Of a stretch of 64,000 nucleotides of DNA, positions 19,742-31,289 are shown one piece after another. The position numbers and the translations under genes are program-made. Within the stretch, counting starts at the first letter, position 1; each line of letters starts with the position of its first letter. The stretch comes from Mytilus californianus (taxonomy: Eukaryota; Mollusca; Bivalvia; Mytilida; Mytilidae): contig NW_026262712.1 in the NCBI RefSeq assembly GCF_021869535.1, forward strand, positions 68,728,100-68,792,099. Direction: 5' to 3'. Under the pieces are notes generated by a model. That model saw nothing but the letters and a program-made list of their open reading frames with translations, had not been told where the DNA came from and made no database searches.

Positions 19742-21654
19742 GATTCACGGTCATCCCAAGATGGCGGATGAAAAATTAGGTCAATATCTGTATTGTCTGT
19801 TAAAGTGTTTCTATATTTTTTTCTTTACAAAGCATACATTGGTATGATGTAAATTTATAAAAGATTCAAGAGGAAATCACAAATTACTACCGAGAAGTGC
19901 GTATGAAACAGGAAATTCGATTTGAAAAAATCGCTAAGATGACCGTAAATCACAATCGAGATGACCGTAACAGTACCAGCGATTCATAACAAGGGTGACC
20001 GTAATTGGTTAAAAGATGACCGTAATTTGTAAACGATGACCGTAATTTATAAAGGATGACCGTAACTTTTAAAAGATGACCTGTCAATTCTAAGAAATAT
20101 CCGTTTTTGTTTTAATACCTTTTTTGTATCAAATAATTAATCATGTTGGTATAAAACGTATTTATAAGAGAGTATTATCCTATAGGTTAAAGAAAATAAG
20201 ACGTGCTTCAAATACATAGTTCACCATATGTATCTTTTTTACAGTTTTATAATGAACATTCAACAAGAAATGCACATGAACAAGTGGTGAAGACATTCAA
20301 CAAAAGCGCGATTAAATGACACCTTACAAGTAAATTGAAAAATTGGGTGCACCCCAATTACAAGCCAAAAGATATTTTTATTTCTGGGATTCCTTTTAAT
20401 GACATATAATAAATACATGCCAATGCATGTACATCCATTGATATTATATCGTTTCAAATGCCATTGCAAATGTTCTTTATTTCAGATAAGTACATGTGTT
20501 ATCATTATACCACCTGCAAATTCACATCATCGGATGTAAACAACATTTTGATACACACTATAGACAATCATGTTGGTCCACAAACATTTAGTTTTAGAAA
20601 GAAAGTTTTGGATGAAAACAATGGTCATTCTGCCTATCGGTCCGAACATTTCAGAGTTGAAGTAACAAAACTTAAAGTAATGTTAGAAAGATTAAAAGCC
20701 AAATATAAATTAAGAAGAACAAACTATATCATTCAAAAGATGTTCCTCAAATTACAATCGAAATGATTTTTTTATTTCTGGGTTTCCTTTTAATGACATA
20801 CCACAACCATTGTCTCTGTTGATTGGTCTTCCATTTTGTCTTGCAAGTAAAATAACAGAAAATGTTTTTAAAATACTACGACCAAACTAGTGAAGGTGAG
20901 CTCCAGCAAAATAGATCCTTAAAATAATCTTGTACGAATAGCGTATTACAAAGGGGAACCTTGTCAAAGTGTACAAACAGAAATGTTATTCATATAAATG
21001 TATCAAGACAAATTTAGATTTTCATCTGCTTCCTGTGGAACTATACACATGGGCTCGATTACCGGATATTCATATGTTGAATTAATGTTTTTTTTCTTAA
21101 ACTTTTCGTCGTATCGCTGTCAATTTTAAGATTTTAACGTCGTTATTAATAAATATTTTATTGTTTACGAACAATATGCAATTTACTATTATTGTCATGA
21201 ACTCAAAATACGGCAAATAGTAAAAAAGAAATTGATTAAACATATTACCGAGACCCTATTGAGACAAACTCTACAAAAATCTATGAATAAAAAAACGCAT
21301 ATTCTTAGAATTGATGATCATCCTTTAAAAGTTACGGTCATCCTTTATAAATTACGGTCATCCTTTACAAACTACGGTCATCTTTTTACCAATCACGGTC
21401 ATCCTTGTTATATGTTACGGTCATCTTGAAAATATTTTAATGATGATTAACGGTCATCTTAGCGATTTTTTAAAATAAAATTTCTTGTTTCATACACATT
21501 TCTCGGTAGTAATTTGTGATTTCTTTATGAATCTTTTATAAATCTACATCATACCAATGTATGCTTTGTAATGAAAACAATATAGAAACACTTTAACAGA
21601 CAATACAGATATTGAACTAATTTTTCATCCGCCATCTTGGGATGACCGTGAATC
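19742..21654. mobile_element. Foldback transposon with ~340-bp inverted ends
   Basis: The left arm (19742 to about 20083, GATTCACGGTCATCCCAAGA...) and right arm (about 21318-21654) are inverted copies. Both carry TCATCCCAAGATGGCGGATG, a CAATACAGATATTG-type block and a CATTGGTATGATGTA block. The inner end of each arm is a run of GATGACCGTAA motifs: left at 19939, 19959, 19994 (GGTGACCGTAA), 20015, 20034, 20054 and 20073, the last four steps being 19-21 bp; the right arm has the inverted TTACGGTCATC series from about 21325 to 21465. The interior (20100-21300) holds one short ORF and a 36-bp direct repeat (TTCCTTTTAATGACATA at about 20390 and 20785). Flanking duplication not clear. Confidence 0.85.
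20458..20766 (+). CDS. Small ORF with C2H2-like motif inside the foldback element
   Basis: 102 codons from ATG to TGA, the longest open frame in the interior. Residues 14-38 read C-x5-C-x12-H-x4-H (from CYHYTTC to HTIDNH), a slightly stretched C2H2 zinc-finger spacing. The C-terminal half is basic (KLKVMLERLKAKYKLRRTNY), helix-like and might bind nucleic acid. It is framed by a 36-bp direct repeat. No transposase catalytic motif is visible and the ORF is too short for an autonomous transposase. It may be a remnant of the element's own DNA-binding protein, an exon of one, or chance. There is no independent evidence of expression. Confidence 0.35.
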   Translation: MPLQMFFISDKYMCYHYTTCKFTSSDVNNILIHTIDNHVGPQTFSFRKKVLDENNGHSAYRSEHFRVEVTKLKVMLERLKAKYKLRRTNYIIQKMFLKLQSK

Positions 21655-21703
21655 AGACTTCACAAGAGGGTATGGTACGGCCGCCCCGTGCAAAGTTTAT
21701 TAT

Positions 21704-22749
21704 TAGCTCACCTGGCCCGAAGGGCCAAGTGAGCTTTTCTCATCACTTGGCGTCCGTCGTCCGTCGTCCGTCGTCGTCGTCGTTAGCTTTTTACAAAAAT
21801 TTTCTCCTCTGAAACCACTGGTCCAAATTTAACCATACTTGGCCACAATCATCATTAGGGTATCTAGTTTTAAAAATGTGTCCGATGACCCCGCCAACCA
21901 ACCAAGATGGCCGCCATGGCTAAAAATAGAACATAGGGGTAAAATGCAGTTTTTGGTTTATATCTCTGAAACCAAAGCATTTAGAGTAAATCTGACACAG
22001 GGTAAAACTGATTATCAGGTCAAGATCTATCTGCCCTGAAATTTTCAGACAAATCTGACAACCTGTTGTTGGGTTGCTGCCCCTGAATTAGTAATTTAAA
22101 GGAAATTTTGCAGTTTTTGGTTATTATCTTGAATATTATTATAGATAGAGATAAACTGTAAACAGCAATAATGTTCAGCAAAGTAAGATCTACAAATAAG
22201 TTGTCATGCCAAAATTGTCAGTCGACCCCTTTAGGAGTTATTGCCTGAATAGTAAATTTTTAACAATTTTTTGTAAATTTTTGTAATCTTTTACAAAAAT
22301 CTTCTTCTCTGAAACTACTGAGACAAATTTAACCATACTTGGCCATAATCATTATTAGGATATCTAGTTTAAAAAAATTGTCCGATGACCCCGCCTTCCA
22401 ACCATCATGGCCGACTTGGTTAAAAATAGAACATAGGGGTAAAATGCAGTTTTTGGTTTATATCTCTGAAACTAAAGCATTTAGAGCAAATCTGACAGTA
22501 GCAAAAATGTTCATCAGATTTAGATTTATCTGCCCTGAAATTTTCAGACGAATCCGACAACCCGTTGTTGGGTTGCTGCCCCTGAGTTAGTAATTTTACA
22601 AAAATTTTGCAGTTTTTTGTTATTATCTTAGATATCATTATAATATCTAATATCTAATACTATTAATTATGATTTTAACCTTATTTTACATGATTTCCAA
22701 AGCATCAGTAAATACAGGTGAGCGACACAGGCTCTTGAGAGCCTCTAGT
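21704..22749 (+). mobile_element. Family D element (AGCTCACC...GAGCCTC), copy 2, internally duplicated
   Basis: Starts TAGCTCACCTGGCCCGAAGG with hairpin GGCCCGAAGGGCC, then CGTCCGTCGTC repeats, and ends CAGGTGAGCGACACAGGCTC with hairpin GGCTCTTGAGAGCC and CTAG. Two ~497-bp body units lie in tandem (TTCTCCTCTGAAACCACTGG at 21799; TTCTTCTCTGAAACTACTG at 22302). Each gives a similar open frame of 60-80 codons (LKIEHRGKMQFLVYISETKA in both), but the shared reading follows from repeat similarity and no function is inferred. Hairpin followed by CTAG before a T resembles a Helitron 3' end; tentative. Confidence 0.75.
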
Positions 22750-22847
22750 TAATTTTGCTAAGGCAATTTAAGATATGACAACTGAGAGTTCCTTGCGTGA
22801 TGAACATGTGGCTTTATAAGTTTATAAAGTGAAAAAGATGATCTTGC

Positions 22848-23021
22848 ATATAGATTATACTAATTCTACTAGAACCATATAGATTATACTAATTCTACTA
22901 GAACCATATAGATTATACTAATTCTACTAGAACCATATAGATTATACTAATTCTACTAGAACCATATAGATTATACTAATTCTACTAGAACCATATAGAT
23001 TATACTAATTCTACTAGAACC
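22848..23021 (+). repeat. Six identical 29-bp tandem units
   Basis: Exactly 174 bp of unit ATATAGATTATACTAATTCT-ACTAGAACC (29 bp), six times with no mismatch seen. Perfect identity implies very recent expansion or strong homogenisation. Confidence 0.95.
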
Positions 23022-23368
23022 ATTATTTTGCCATCCTTTCCCATTTGGAGTATTTAACTGAATACACAATACGCGAGCTCGGCTTGAAGACTACTTGAAA
23101 TGTTTATGGTGATACACAGCTTGGGTTCGTGTTTCTCAAACTGTTTTTATGCACTTATGCATTATGTTGGTGTAATTATATTATATTATCCCCCACCCCC
23201 CACACACACACCAGCCCCAAAAAAGCCTACTGGACATGCAGGCAGTGCTATGGAAATAAGTGACACATAGACAATTATTAACGTGTGTATGATCTGTATT
23301 TTGAAAATATCATAAATATAAATATATGCAAAATAGTGACACATACACATTTATTAACATGTTTGAGG

Positions 23369-23873
23369 GTTACACTAAAGGACTGACTAATTTACTGACA
23401 AATTAACTGACTGGTAAAATGCTTACAACTATTTAGTTTTCAATGAAATGACTTCAAATTTAGACCATAAAAAGAATGTTGTTTTTGGAACACAAATAGA
23501 ATAAAGAAAAAGAAGGAAAAAAGGTTTTCAGGTTACAATAAATGGAACTGACCAACGACAATAATTTACTGACCAATTTACTGACTGACATAAAAATGCT
23601 AACAATTTGTTTAGTTTTCAATGAAATTACTTTAAATTTAGAACATAGCAATAAAAAACGACGATAATTTACTGACATAAAGATGCTAACAACTTTTTTA
23701 GTTTTCGTAACCTTAAAACTTTTTTTCTATTTATGCTCCAGAAGTAACATTCTAGCTATTCTTGCTAGGTTCTAAATTTGAAGTAATTTCATTGAAAGTT
23801 GTTATCATTTTTATTTCAGTCAGTAAATTGGTCAGTGAATTAATCTGTAAATTAGTCAATCCTTTAGTGTAAC
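23369..23873. mobile_element. Foldback MITE (TTACTGAC-rich)
   Basis: The left arm GTTACACTAAAGGACTGAC..AATTTACTGAC..TTCAATGAAATGACTTCAAA is the inverse of the right arm ending at 23873 (..GTCAATCCTTTAGTGTAAC). A further copy of the arm body lies internally at about 23560-23645. The minus-strand open frame at 23460-23678 is inside this and is not called. Confidence 0.75.
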
Positions 23874-23897
23874 TGAAAATATTATCATATAAATAAA

Positions 23898-24600
23898 ATC
23901 ACGGTTCTAATACATTTTTTCTAAAAATAACTTTCTGTGTTGTTGTTATTCTTTCTATTAGCCTTTGTGCATATTCAAACGACCGCATTCCTGTTGGGGG
24001 AGGAGAGGGAGTTGTTCCAAAACTGCACAATGCATTACCCTGAGGGTGCATTTCACAGCGACCGCATTCCTGTTAGGGGAAGGAGAGGGGGTGTTTTTGT
24101 TCCCAAACTGCACAACGCCTTACCCAGATGAATAAAATAACTGTTCTAATACCTTTTTCCTATAAATTACTTTCTGTGTTGGTGTTATTCTTTCTGGTAG
24201 CTTTTGCGCATATTCACAACGACCGCATTCCTGTTGGGGGAGGAGAGGGAGTTGTTCCAAAACTGCACAATACATTACCCTGAGGGTGCATTTCACAGCG
24301 ACCGCATTCCTGTTGGGGGAGGGGAGGGGGTATTCCCAAACTGCACAACGCATTACCCAGAGGGTGCATTTCACAACGACCGCTTGCAAGAATTTATCTG
24401 TTAGGGGAGGGGGAGGGTACATCTTCACAACTAAAGGAAAGTGTATTGTGTGGGGGTCCAACCTGCACAATGCATAAAATGTTTTGAATTCCGAGTCCGG
24501 AGCTATTTTCTGACTTGGCCGCTAAGTCAAAAAATAGCTCCGGACTCAGAATTCAAAAGGAATTACACAATGCATAGCCCTGAGGGTACATTTCCAAACG
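23898..24600 (+). repeat. Compound tandem repeat (GACCGCATTCCTGTTGGGGG units)
   Basis: A ~245-bp unit (AATAAAATCACGGTTCTAAT.. to CCTTACCCAGATG) is duplicated from about 24130. Within it, a ~90-bp subunit with CGACCGCATTCCTGTTGGGG, ACTGCACAATGCATTACCC and GAGGGTGCATTTCACA recurs five or six times. Open frames on both strands here repeat the same peptides and are not genes. Confidence 0.8.
24482..24558. repeat. 77-bp near-perfect hairpin
   Basis: TTTTGAATTC at the left is the inverse of GAATTCAAAA at the right. The arms share GAGTCCGGAGCTATTTT and TGACTT with only isolated mismatches around a short GGCCGC centre. GAATTC on both sides could be a 6-bp duplication or simply part of the palindrome. 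It interrupts the surrounding tandem repeat. Confidence 0.85.
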
Positions 24601-26883
24601 ATCGCCCTTCTCTTCTAATAAATGTTTGCATATCGTAAGTCTGTAAGTTTGATTTTAGTTCAATTTTTCAATTCTATTCCTTTTTCGGATAAATATTTTT
24701 CTTTTTTGGTACTTTTTGCGCATGCTTAAACAGATATAAAACCATTTCCGACTGCTTACAAAAGGTACACGGTAGGGAACCAGCTACGGAACTATATTTG
24801 GGGTTTATTTAATTAAGCTACGCTAATTAAAGCAATTACTATATGAAGTTATAAAGTACATTGCATACACTAACTATTTATTATTATATAATACTTCAGA
24901 CGATCGTCGGCTCGGAGACAAACTGGCTAAAAAATTTTAGTCTACAAATTTAATAGTATAGATTATATCGGTAGTACATATAGAAAATTACTTGATGCAT
25001 AAGTATTGTTTCTAAATTCAGTAAAATTATTTACGAATAATTTTCCGACATCCACTTTCAAAGATGGCGGTTGACTCTAAAGCTACATTTCGGTTATAGA
25101 ATGAACGCTAAACTCAAAAGGGCAAACATTTCATAACTTTTTAATCCGAAATTTATTATCATTTTTAAATAAAAAAACTTAAAGCTTACGCAGCTGGATT
25201 GTGACATGACGTTGTTTTCTTCTAGGCAAAATGCAGCAAATTGCAACGTCCCATTTTGTGCAGTTCACATGTTTTAATATGATGTACGCGTCAAAATATG
25301 GTGTGTCAGAAAACTGGGAATGAGCGCCGCCAAAAAGTTAGCGGAAATGAAATAAAATAATGAAAATAACACATACTACATGTAACCTTGAAAATAAATG
25401 GTTAACTACAAATGTGAAATCATTTACGTGCTTCCATAGTAAATTGTAATTGACTGAAGTTTATAATTTGAACTCTTGTGATTTTCAAAATTGAGCTTTT
25501 ACAAAGTACTTACCTCCAACAAAAAAATTCATGAAGAAATCACTGGTAGATAGTTTTTACTACTGGAAAACATTTTCATTCTTACAAACTATTCTTGGCG
25601 GGAATGAAATATATTACACTTTTTAAAAACACCTGGGAACATAAACATTAGTATCTTTGATTGATGGACTCAAATCTACTGTTTAACGTGAGAAAAAGAA
25701 TTATGATTGAAGTTTCGATATTAATGGAGAATTTAAAGTTTAAAATAAAATCCAAATAGTATTCATTTTGGGGTGAAAACACAAAACTGAGGTTGCTATA
25801 GTGACAAAACGAAGTCGGTGACCCCCAATGTTCTTCATATCTTCAACATAATTTTAGGACAAAATAAAAAGTTAGGTTCTTTACGATCTACTATTTATCT
25901 TGTATACTCACTGTTTTAGATTCAGCTACAAAAAAGCATAATTGATAATAATAATCAATATAAAGAACAATACAGAGAATACAGAAATTCCTAAATCTAT
26001 GAAAACTATAGGATATTGGGTATACGTCAATGACATTGGAACCCAATGATGCACATACCCAAATTCGTCAACCCCTAAAACACCCAAACCAAAACAACTA
26101 ACTATACAGCTAAACACACATGATTACACGATACATATACATACATATATAGAAATAAAAGATAAAGTTTTAATATAATTAATTACAATAGTATTATAAT
26201 TATAATTGCTGAAGTTTTGATTAAAGACATACCCATAAAGATAATGGGGTTAAACTATTTTTATTTGAGATCAAAACTATTTGATATTTATTTGTTTATT
26301 TCATGATTGAAAATGATGTAATACGATTTAATTTATATGTAATATAATGATGCTTACCAAAGAGTACCCCTGGATTCTGGTAAAAAACACAGGGAGCTTT
26401 TACTAGCCGGAAGCTGGACTAGTGAAGTAAATTGTTAACAGCAGTAGTGCGATATGTTGTTGAATAATAAAAAAACCCATTTGACTTCAATTTCTAAAAC
26501 AGAATAATAAAGTACAAATATCACACATAACTGTTTTGTTTAGTTTTGTCTAGGTTTTTATTATAAGAAGTGGTAAATTTAGAAAATCTTAGTATTGTCG
26601 CCTATGGAAGAACACATACTACCGTTTTCCCTGAAGCGATTCGTCAAGGAAAAGTAAATTTACTTCGTATCAGTAAGAGAAATAGATCATGAAATTCACT
26701 TAATTATAATGTCTATTTCAAATATGTCACAAAACGTTTATTTGAAAATCTTAGCCAGAGTGGTCTAAAAACTGTTTTATTACTTTTTATCTCGAAAAAT
26801 TTAGAGATATGGATGTAAGGTAAATTTACAAATGTCGTAACCACTCGATGGATATAAAACAGAGTGCATATTTTTAAAAGTGA
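24601..26883. other. No recognisable feature
   Basis: Non-coding, AT-rich. A poor match to the ~245-bp unit above occurs at about 24640-24740. CAAAGATGGCGGTT at about 25060 resembles the GATGGCGG block of the foldback ends but has no partner. No exon supported. Confidence 0.4.
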
Positions 26884-27135
26884 GTGAAAGATTTGGTTTT
26901 GAAGTTTGGTTGTACCTGTAGAAAACTTATTTCAAACGGGATTGCACATCCTCATTTTTACGGCAATATTGTTTACCGTGCCCGGAAATTTAGAAACGAC
27001 TCTGGTAAACTTATCGATCCTTTAAATAAACTTATTCTAAAAGGTTACCAATTCAACACTGTAATTATATCATTAAATATTGTTTTTATTGGTACTTATA
27101 TTGATTTTGTTATCAATAAACTAAAAGCAAACTAA
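26884..27135 (+). pseudogene. C-terminal fragment of a retroelement polyprotein
   Basis: 83 codons ending in TAA, including FGCTCRKLISNGIAHPHFYG, YRARKFRNDSGKLIDPLNKL and KGYQFNTVIISLNIVF. I recognise this as the carboxyl end of the reverse-transcriptase proteins of abundant mussel retroelements (Penelope-like in the RT part). No catalytic segment is present, so it is a 5'-truncated copy. It runs directly into the 3' tail of family B at 27136-27870, which ties that widespread tail to a retroelement. Confidence 0.65.
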
Positions 27136-27870
27136 ATATTATTGTTATATACATATACACATTCATGGATCTACAATCTGTCGATACCTGTATCTTGGCA
27201 TTGCACAAGGTCATGTTTTTCTCTGACTGTTTATGACGTCTTTACACTAAATCCATTGGATGTTGGATGTGTACGGATTGATAATTTAGTCTTAGATGCA
27301 TGTTTTTTTTTATTAGTTGTCAGTAGCTTTGAACTAAGGGTCAGTAACTGCGAGTACTCTCAGATCTGTACTTAGTGTCTTTTTGTTGTTTCGATGAACA
27401 AGTACCCGGCCACGTCCACTTGTGTTTGTAGTATTTGTATTTTTATCCATCTGATGAGTTAAGCCTCTTTCAACTGATTTGTATAGTTCGTTATTATGTT
27501 GTACTGTTACGCCACTGTCCCAGGTTAGGGGGAGGGTTAGGATCCCGCTAACATGTTTAACCCCGCCACATTCTGTATGTATGTGCCTGTCCCAAGTCAG
27601 GAGCCTGTAATTCAGTGGTTGTCGTTTGTTTATGTGTTACATATTAGTTTTTCGTTCTTTTTTTGTACATAAATTAGGCCGTTAGTTTTCTCGTTTGAAT
27701 TGTTTTACATTGTTATTTCGGGACCTTTTATAGCTGACTGTGCGGTATGGGCTTTGTTCGTTGTTGAAGGCCGTACGGTGACCTATAGTTGTTAATTTCT
27801 GTGTCATTTGGTCTCTTGTTGAGAGTTTTCTCATTGGCAATCATACCACATCTTCTTTTTTATATAATCA
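27136..27870 (+). mobile_element. Family B retroelement 3' untranslated tail (reference copy)
   Basis: A continuous tail from CATGGATCTACAATCTGTCG through GGATGTTGGATGTGTACGG, CAGTAACTGCGAGTACTCTC, GTTAGGGGGAGGGTTAGG, TTAACCCCGCCACATTC and TACATAAATTAGGCC to GGCAATCATACCACATCTTC and a TTTTTTATAT end. All other B copies in the window are shorter on the left and most end at the same right point, as expected of target-primed retrotransposition. Confidence 0.8.
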
Positions 27871-30800
27871 GGTAAAAAAAGAGAGAATTAATAGTAAGTT
27901 GTACAATATAAATTAAAACTCAAACTCTTCATAAAATGCCAAATTATGAGTTTGAGGACTATGAAAAAAAGAAACGTAAGATATTTTGTCAAGTACATTT
28001 CGATTGAAAAAGTTAACATGTCTTTTTCTTTCTATTTTATGGCTACGACCAGGCAAAAAAGTAAAATTAAGGTATTGGCTTTGACAAAAAAAAATTGTTT
28101 GGCCTGCAGTTCTGCCGGTACATTAAAGGCGCAAAATAAGCAACTTTTTTCTTGATTTGTCACTCCACTGACTATAAGGTGTTATTAAAATGTCGTTAAA
28201 TGTACGTTTTTCAGTTTCATTTAGAGCTAAATATTTATTTGTTGATCGATAAAAAATTGTATTATATGTCTCTGACTGAAATGACTTGGATTCATTCAAA
28301 AAGTCATATCAAATGAAATCAAAGCATGTTGTACGTTATAAATGACAACTGCGTATACTTCTTAGAAAATAACATTGTTTAGATTAAACATTCTGAATTA
28401 GAATATGAAGCCTTCAATCCCGAGCTCGTTACTTGTGCGAGTCAATTTTTTTCAACAACGAAGTTGAAATTTCCTTCTTAACTTCAAAGGAAAATATTAT
28501 GCTGAATTTAAATTATGAGATGGATCTTTTTATGAACTGGCCTGTGTCAAATTTGTGACACTTAGTACGTTGTAATACGCTAATGTGCCACTTCGATCTG
28601 TCAAAATGTCTGACAAAGCAGTTGCGAGAGTAATTTATGAGTTACGTCCCTTTGTTGACACTTCAAACTTTAGTTGTACAATTATTATTCTAGCACCATA
28701 TGCTGTTATTTACAAGTGAACATAATCAACATAATTCATTACCTTTTTACTAAATATAATTGATTATATTTTTATACTACAGATACATGTATATGTATAA
28801 CATTTAGTTAAATATATTTTATCATTTTCAAAATAGTTCCCGGACTGAAATAGGGCTATACGTTTACTGCTGTAATCGAATAATGCTAACAGGCAAGGGA
28901 TATCCTAAATATGACTAGATACTGGATCTAGACAGTGTTAAAATGTCAAATCTAAAGTTGGACTCTCTTGCAATATTGTTTATATGTTTAAAAAAAAAAA
29001 ATAAGAAGCAAAGCTGTCTCACAGTAAAGTATTCATAATCTAAAATAAGAAGAATGTAGTTTGCTTTTGTGTGAATTTAATCAATCAAACTAAATAACTA
29101 CAAAATTAATGTTGTCTCAATTTATCAACTAAATGGACCCAAATTTTAAAAGAGAAGCATAAACTACTAGTGGATAATAATTTAAATGGTATATCATGGA
29201 CTTGCGATTAAATGAAATTGAGAATGATACGATCTAACGTTTTCTTCTATTTTTCAAAATAGCAAAAAGACCTATTCAGCGCAATTTTTGAGTGCTATTT
29301 CAATAAAAAAAATTGAACAGAAATACGTCACTCTTCATGTAATTATGCATTCAATGATTGATTTTAAAATGTAATTGTGAAAGAGATTGCTTTAAGTTCA
29401 AAGGACAAAAACAATGGCGAATTTAGCTGTGAATTTGACTGGATACATATTATTATCCAGTCAAATTCACAGCTGTATTCGCCATTGCTTTTTCAAACAA
29501 CTGTGCATTTTGAAACACACCAAATGTTGTGTACATTCTGTTTACATGGATGTTGGCATCGATGTGTGAGAAAAAATAATTTATCATGTCAAAAATGTCT
29601 TTCCTTCGGAATTTAGTTCAAACGGGGTTTCTTAAAATGCGACAAATCTTTGATACATTTACTTTGAGAGTTTTAGAATATCTGTGAAACAGTAGAAAAC
29701 ACTGACAGACAATTCTCATAAATTTTAACGTTTTTGTTTTAAAAACGGCCAATTTGAGTTATGTTTTCTATTATAACAAGACACATTCAATTTCTGACTC
29801 TAACGGGAAGTAAGAAAGAGAAAACCGAAAAATTTTCTAAATTGCGGCCAATTTCATATTTCCACGAAAATAACGCACCTTTAGAATGACAGGTTTTACT
29901 GTCAGTCCTATTGTTGTCTTTAGAAAGTAGCAACAACAATCGTTTCTAAGCCCTTGCTTTCCGACTATTGTTGATTTTGTATTTTTTCATAATTGTTTAC
30001 ATATATTGTTATCCCATGTTTACTACTATTACTGATTATATTTCCGCATAATTATACGGCCAATATAGACCCTTCCTGAACTTACTCCTTTACTAATTAT
30101 TTGGATTTAATTGCCTAAATTAAGGGAGAGAAAAGAAAAAAAGTAAAGAGTTTGTATAATTAATGATTTAAATGAGCATAATTTATATATTACTATCGTT
30201 AAGTATAAAATCAGCACTACTCTTTTTATGTTTATTTTTCCATGACCTGTCCTCATTTGCGCACATTGCATCGCGTTGATAAGTCCTAAGTGAATTGTGA
30301 TTTTCTGCATGTATTAGATTTGACTACCCATGATGGTTTGCACGGTCGGCTCTGACTTACGTTTCTTTTGGGAAGTTAACTAATTAATTTTACATTACGG
30401 TAGTTAGTATAATTTAAGAGACAAAAACTATAATATAAATGTGTACAAGGAATAAATATAATTTTTTTTAAAATGTAAACAAAAATTAACCAATAAATAC
30501 AGTAATATTATAAAATATATAATTTATAAATTAAATAGATAAATACAAAGTAAAATTTCATAAATAAACAAAATGTAATATGAAATATTGTAAAAACCAG
30601 TAAAAACAAAAATATTTGCTTCCAAAAGCCCGAAAAAGAGAACGGACCAAACCAAGAGAAAGAGCGACAGAATAATAACGCAAAGATTACTTAATATTTT
30701 GTATGGCAAATTATGTATACGAATGTGAATTTAGTTGCAAATTGTTATGACTAAACCAAATAGGTTCAACTATGTGTTTTTGAATTTAAAATAATGATTT

Positions 30801-31289
30801 GACGAAAGTATTTGTATATGTTTCGGACTATATGAGTATTTGGGCCATGCGCTTATGATAATGAACAGATGAACGTTGAAAAGGTATCATAGGTAATGTA
30901 TTTCGAAAAATAAAAATTTGGACCTATACAAGTACATGTATATGGTGACTTTGATCAATGAAATACAGTGAATTTGAATCAAAAGTTAGAATGAGTATAG
31001 TATTATCTTATTTGCGTGGTGACTATCGATTTTTTGTTACGAAACGTCTAGAAATATATGAATAAACTGTTAAACAAGAAGTTAATTGTTTTACTCCAAG
31101 CCACTTAGTACATATAGTACATTGAATCCTCTTTTTAAAACAAGTTTAGTATTGAAATTTGCTTTTAGTAAATTAAAAGATTTTTAAATTGTTTTTAGTT
31201 ATTTAATGATTTTGTATTCCTTTTCATACGATCTTACAATAACAGTAAGAAAAAAAAGCTCTTATGAAAAAAAGAAAAATAATTAAATA
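27871..31289. other. No recognisable gene; contains one hairpin
   Basis: AT-rich. Apart from the hairpin at 29412-29487, I find nothing beyond low-complexity sequence. The open frames at 27946-28155, 30107-30310 and 30524-30709 have biased, uninformative composition. Confidence 0.4.
29412..29487. repeat. 76-bp hairpin
   Basis: The left arm CAATGGCGAATTTAGCTGTG.. and right arm ..CACAGCTGTATTCGCCATTG are inverses with two mismatches around ACATATTA. The arms include GAATTTGACTGGAT. No flanking duplication seen. Probably a small MITE. Confidence 0.85.

Noticed and set aside
21839-22590. Two similar frames sharing LKIEHRGKMQFLVYISETKA
   Set aside because: The likeness follows from the tandem duplication of the family D body; the corresponding region of the copy at 9762-10530 is not open, so no protein-level conservation is shown.
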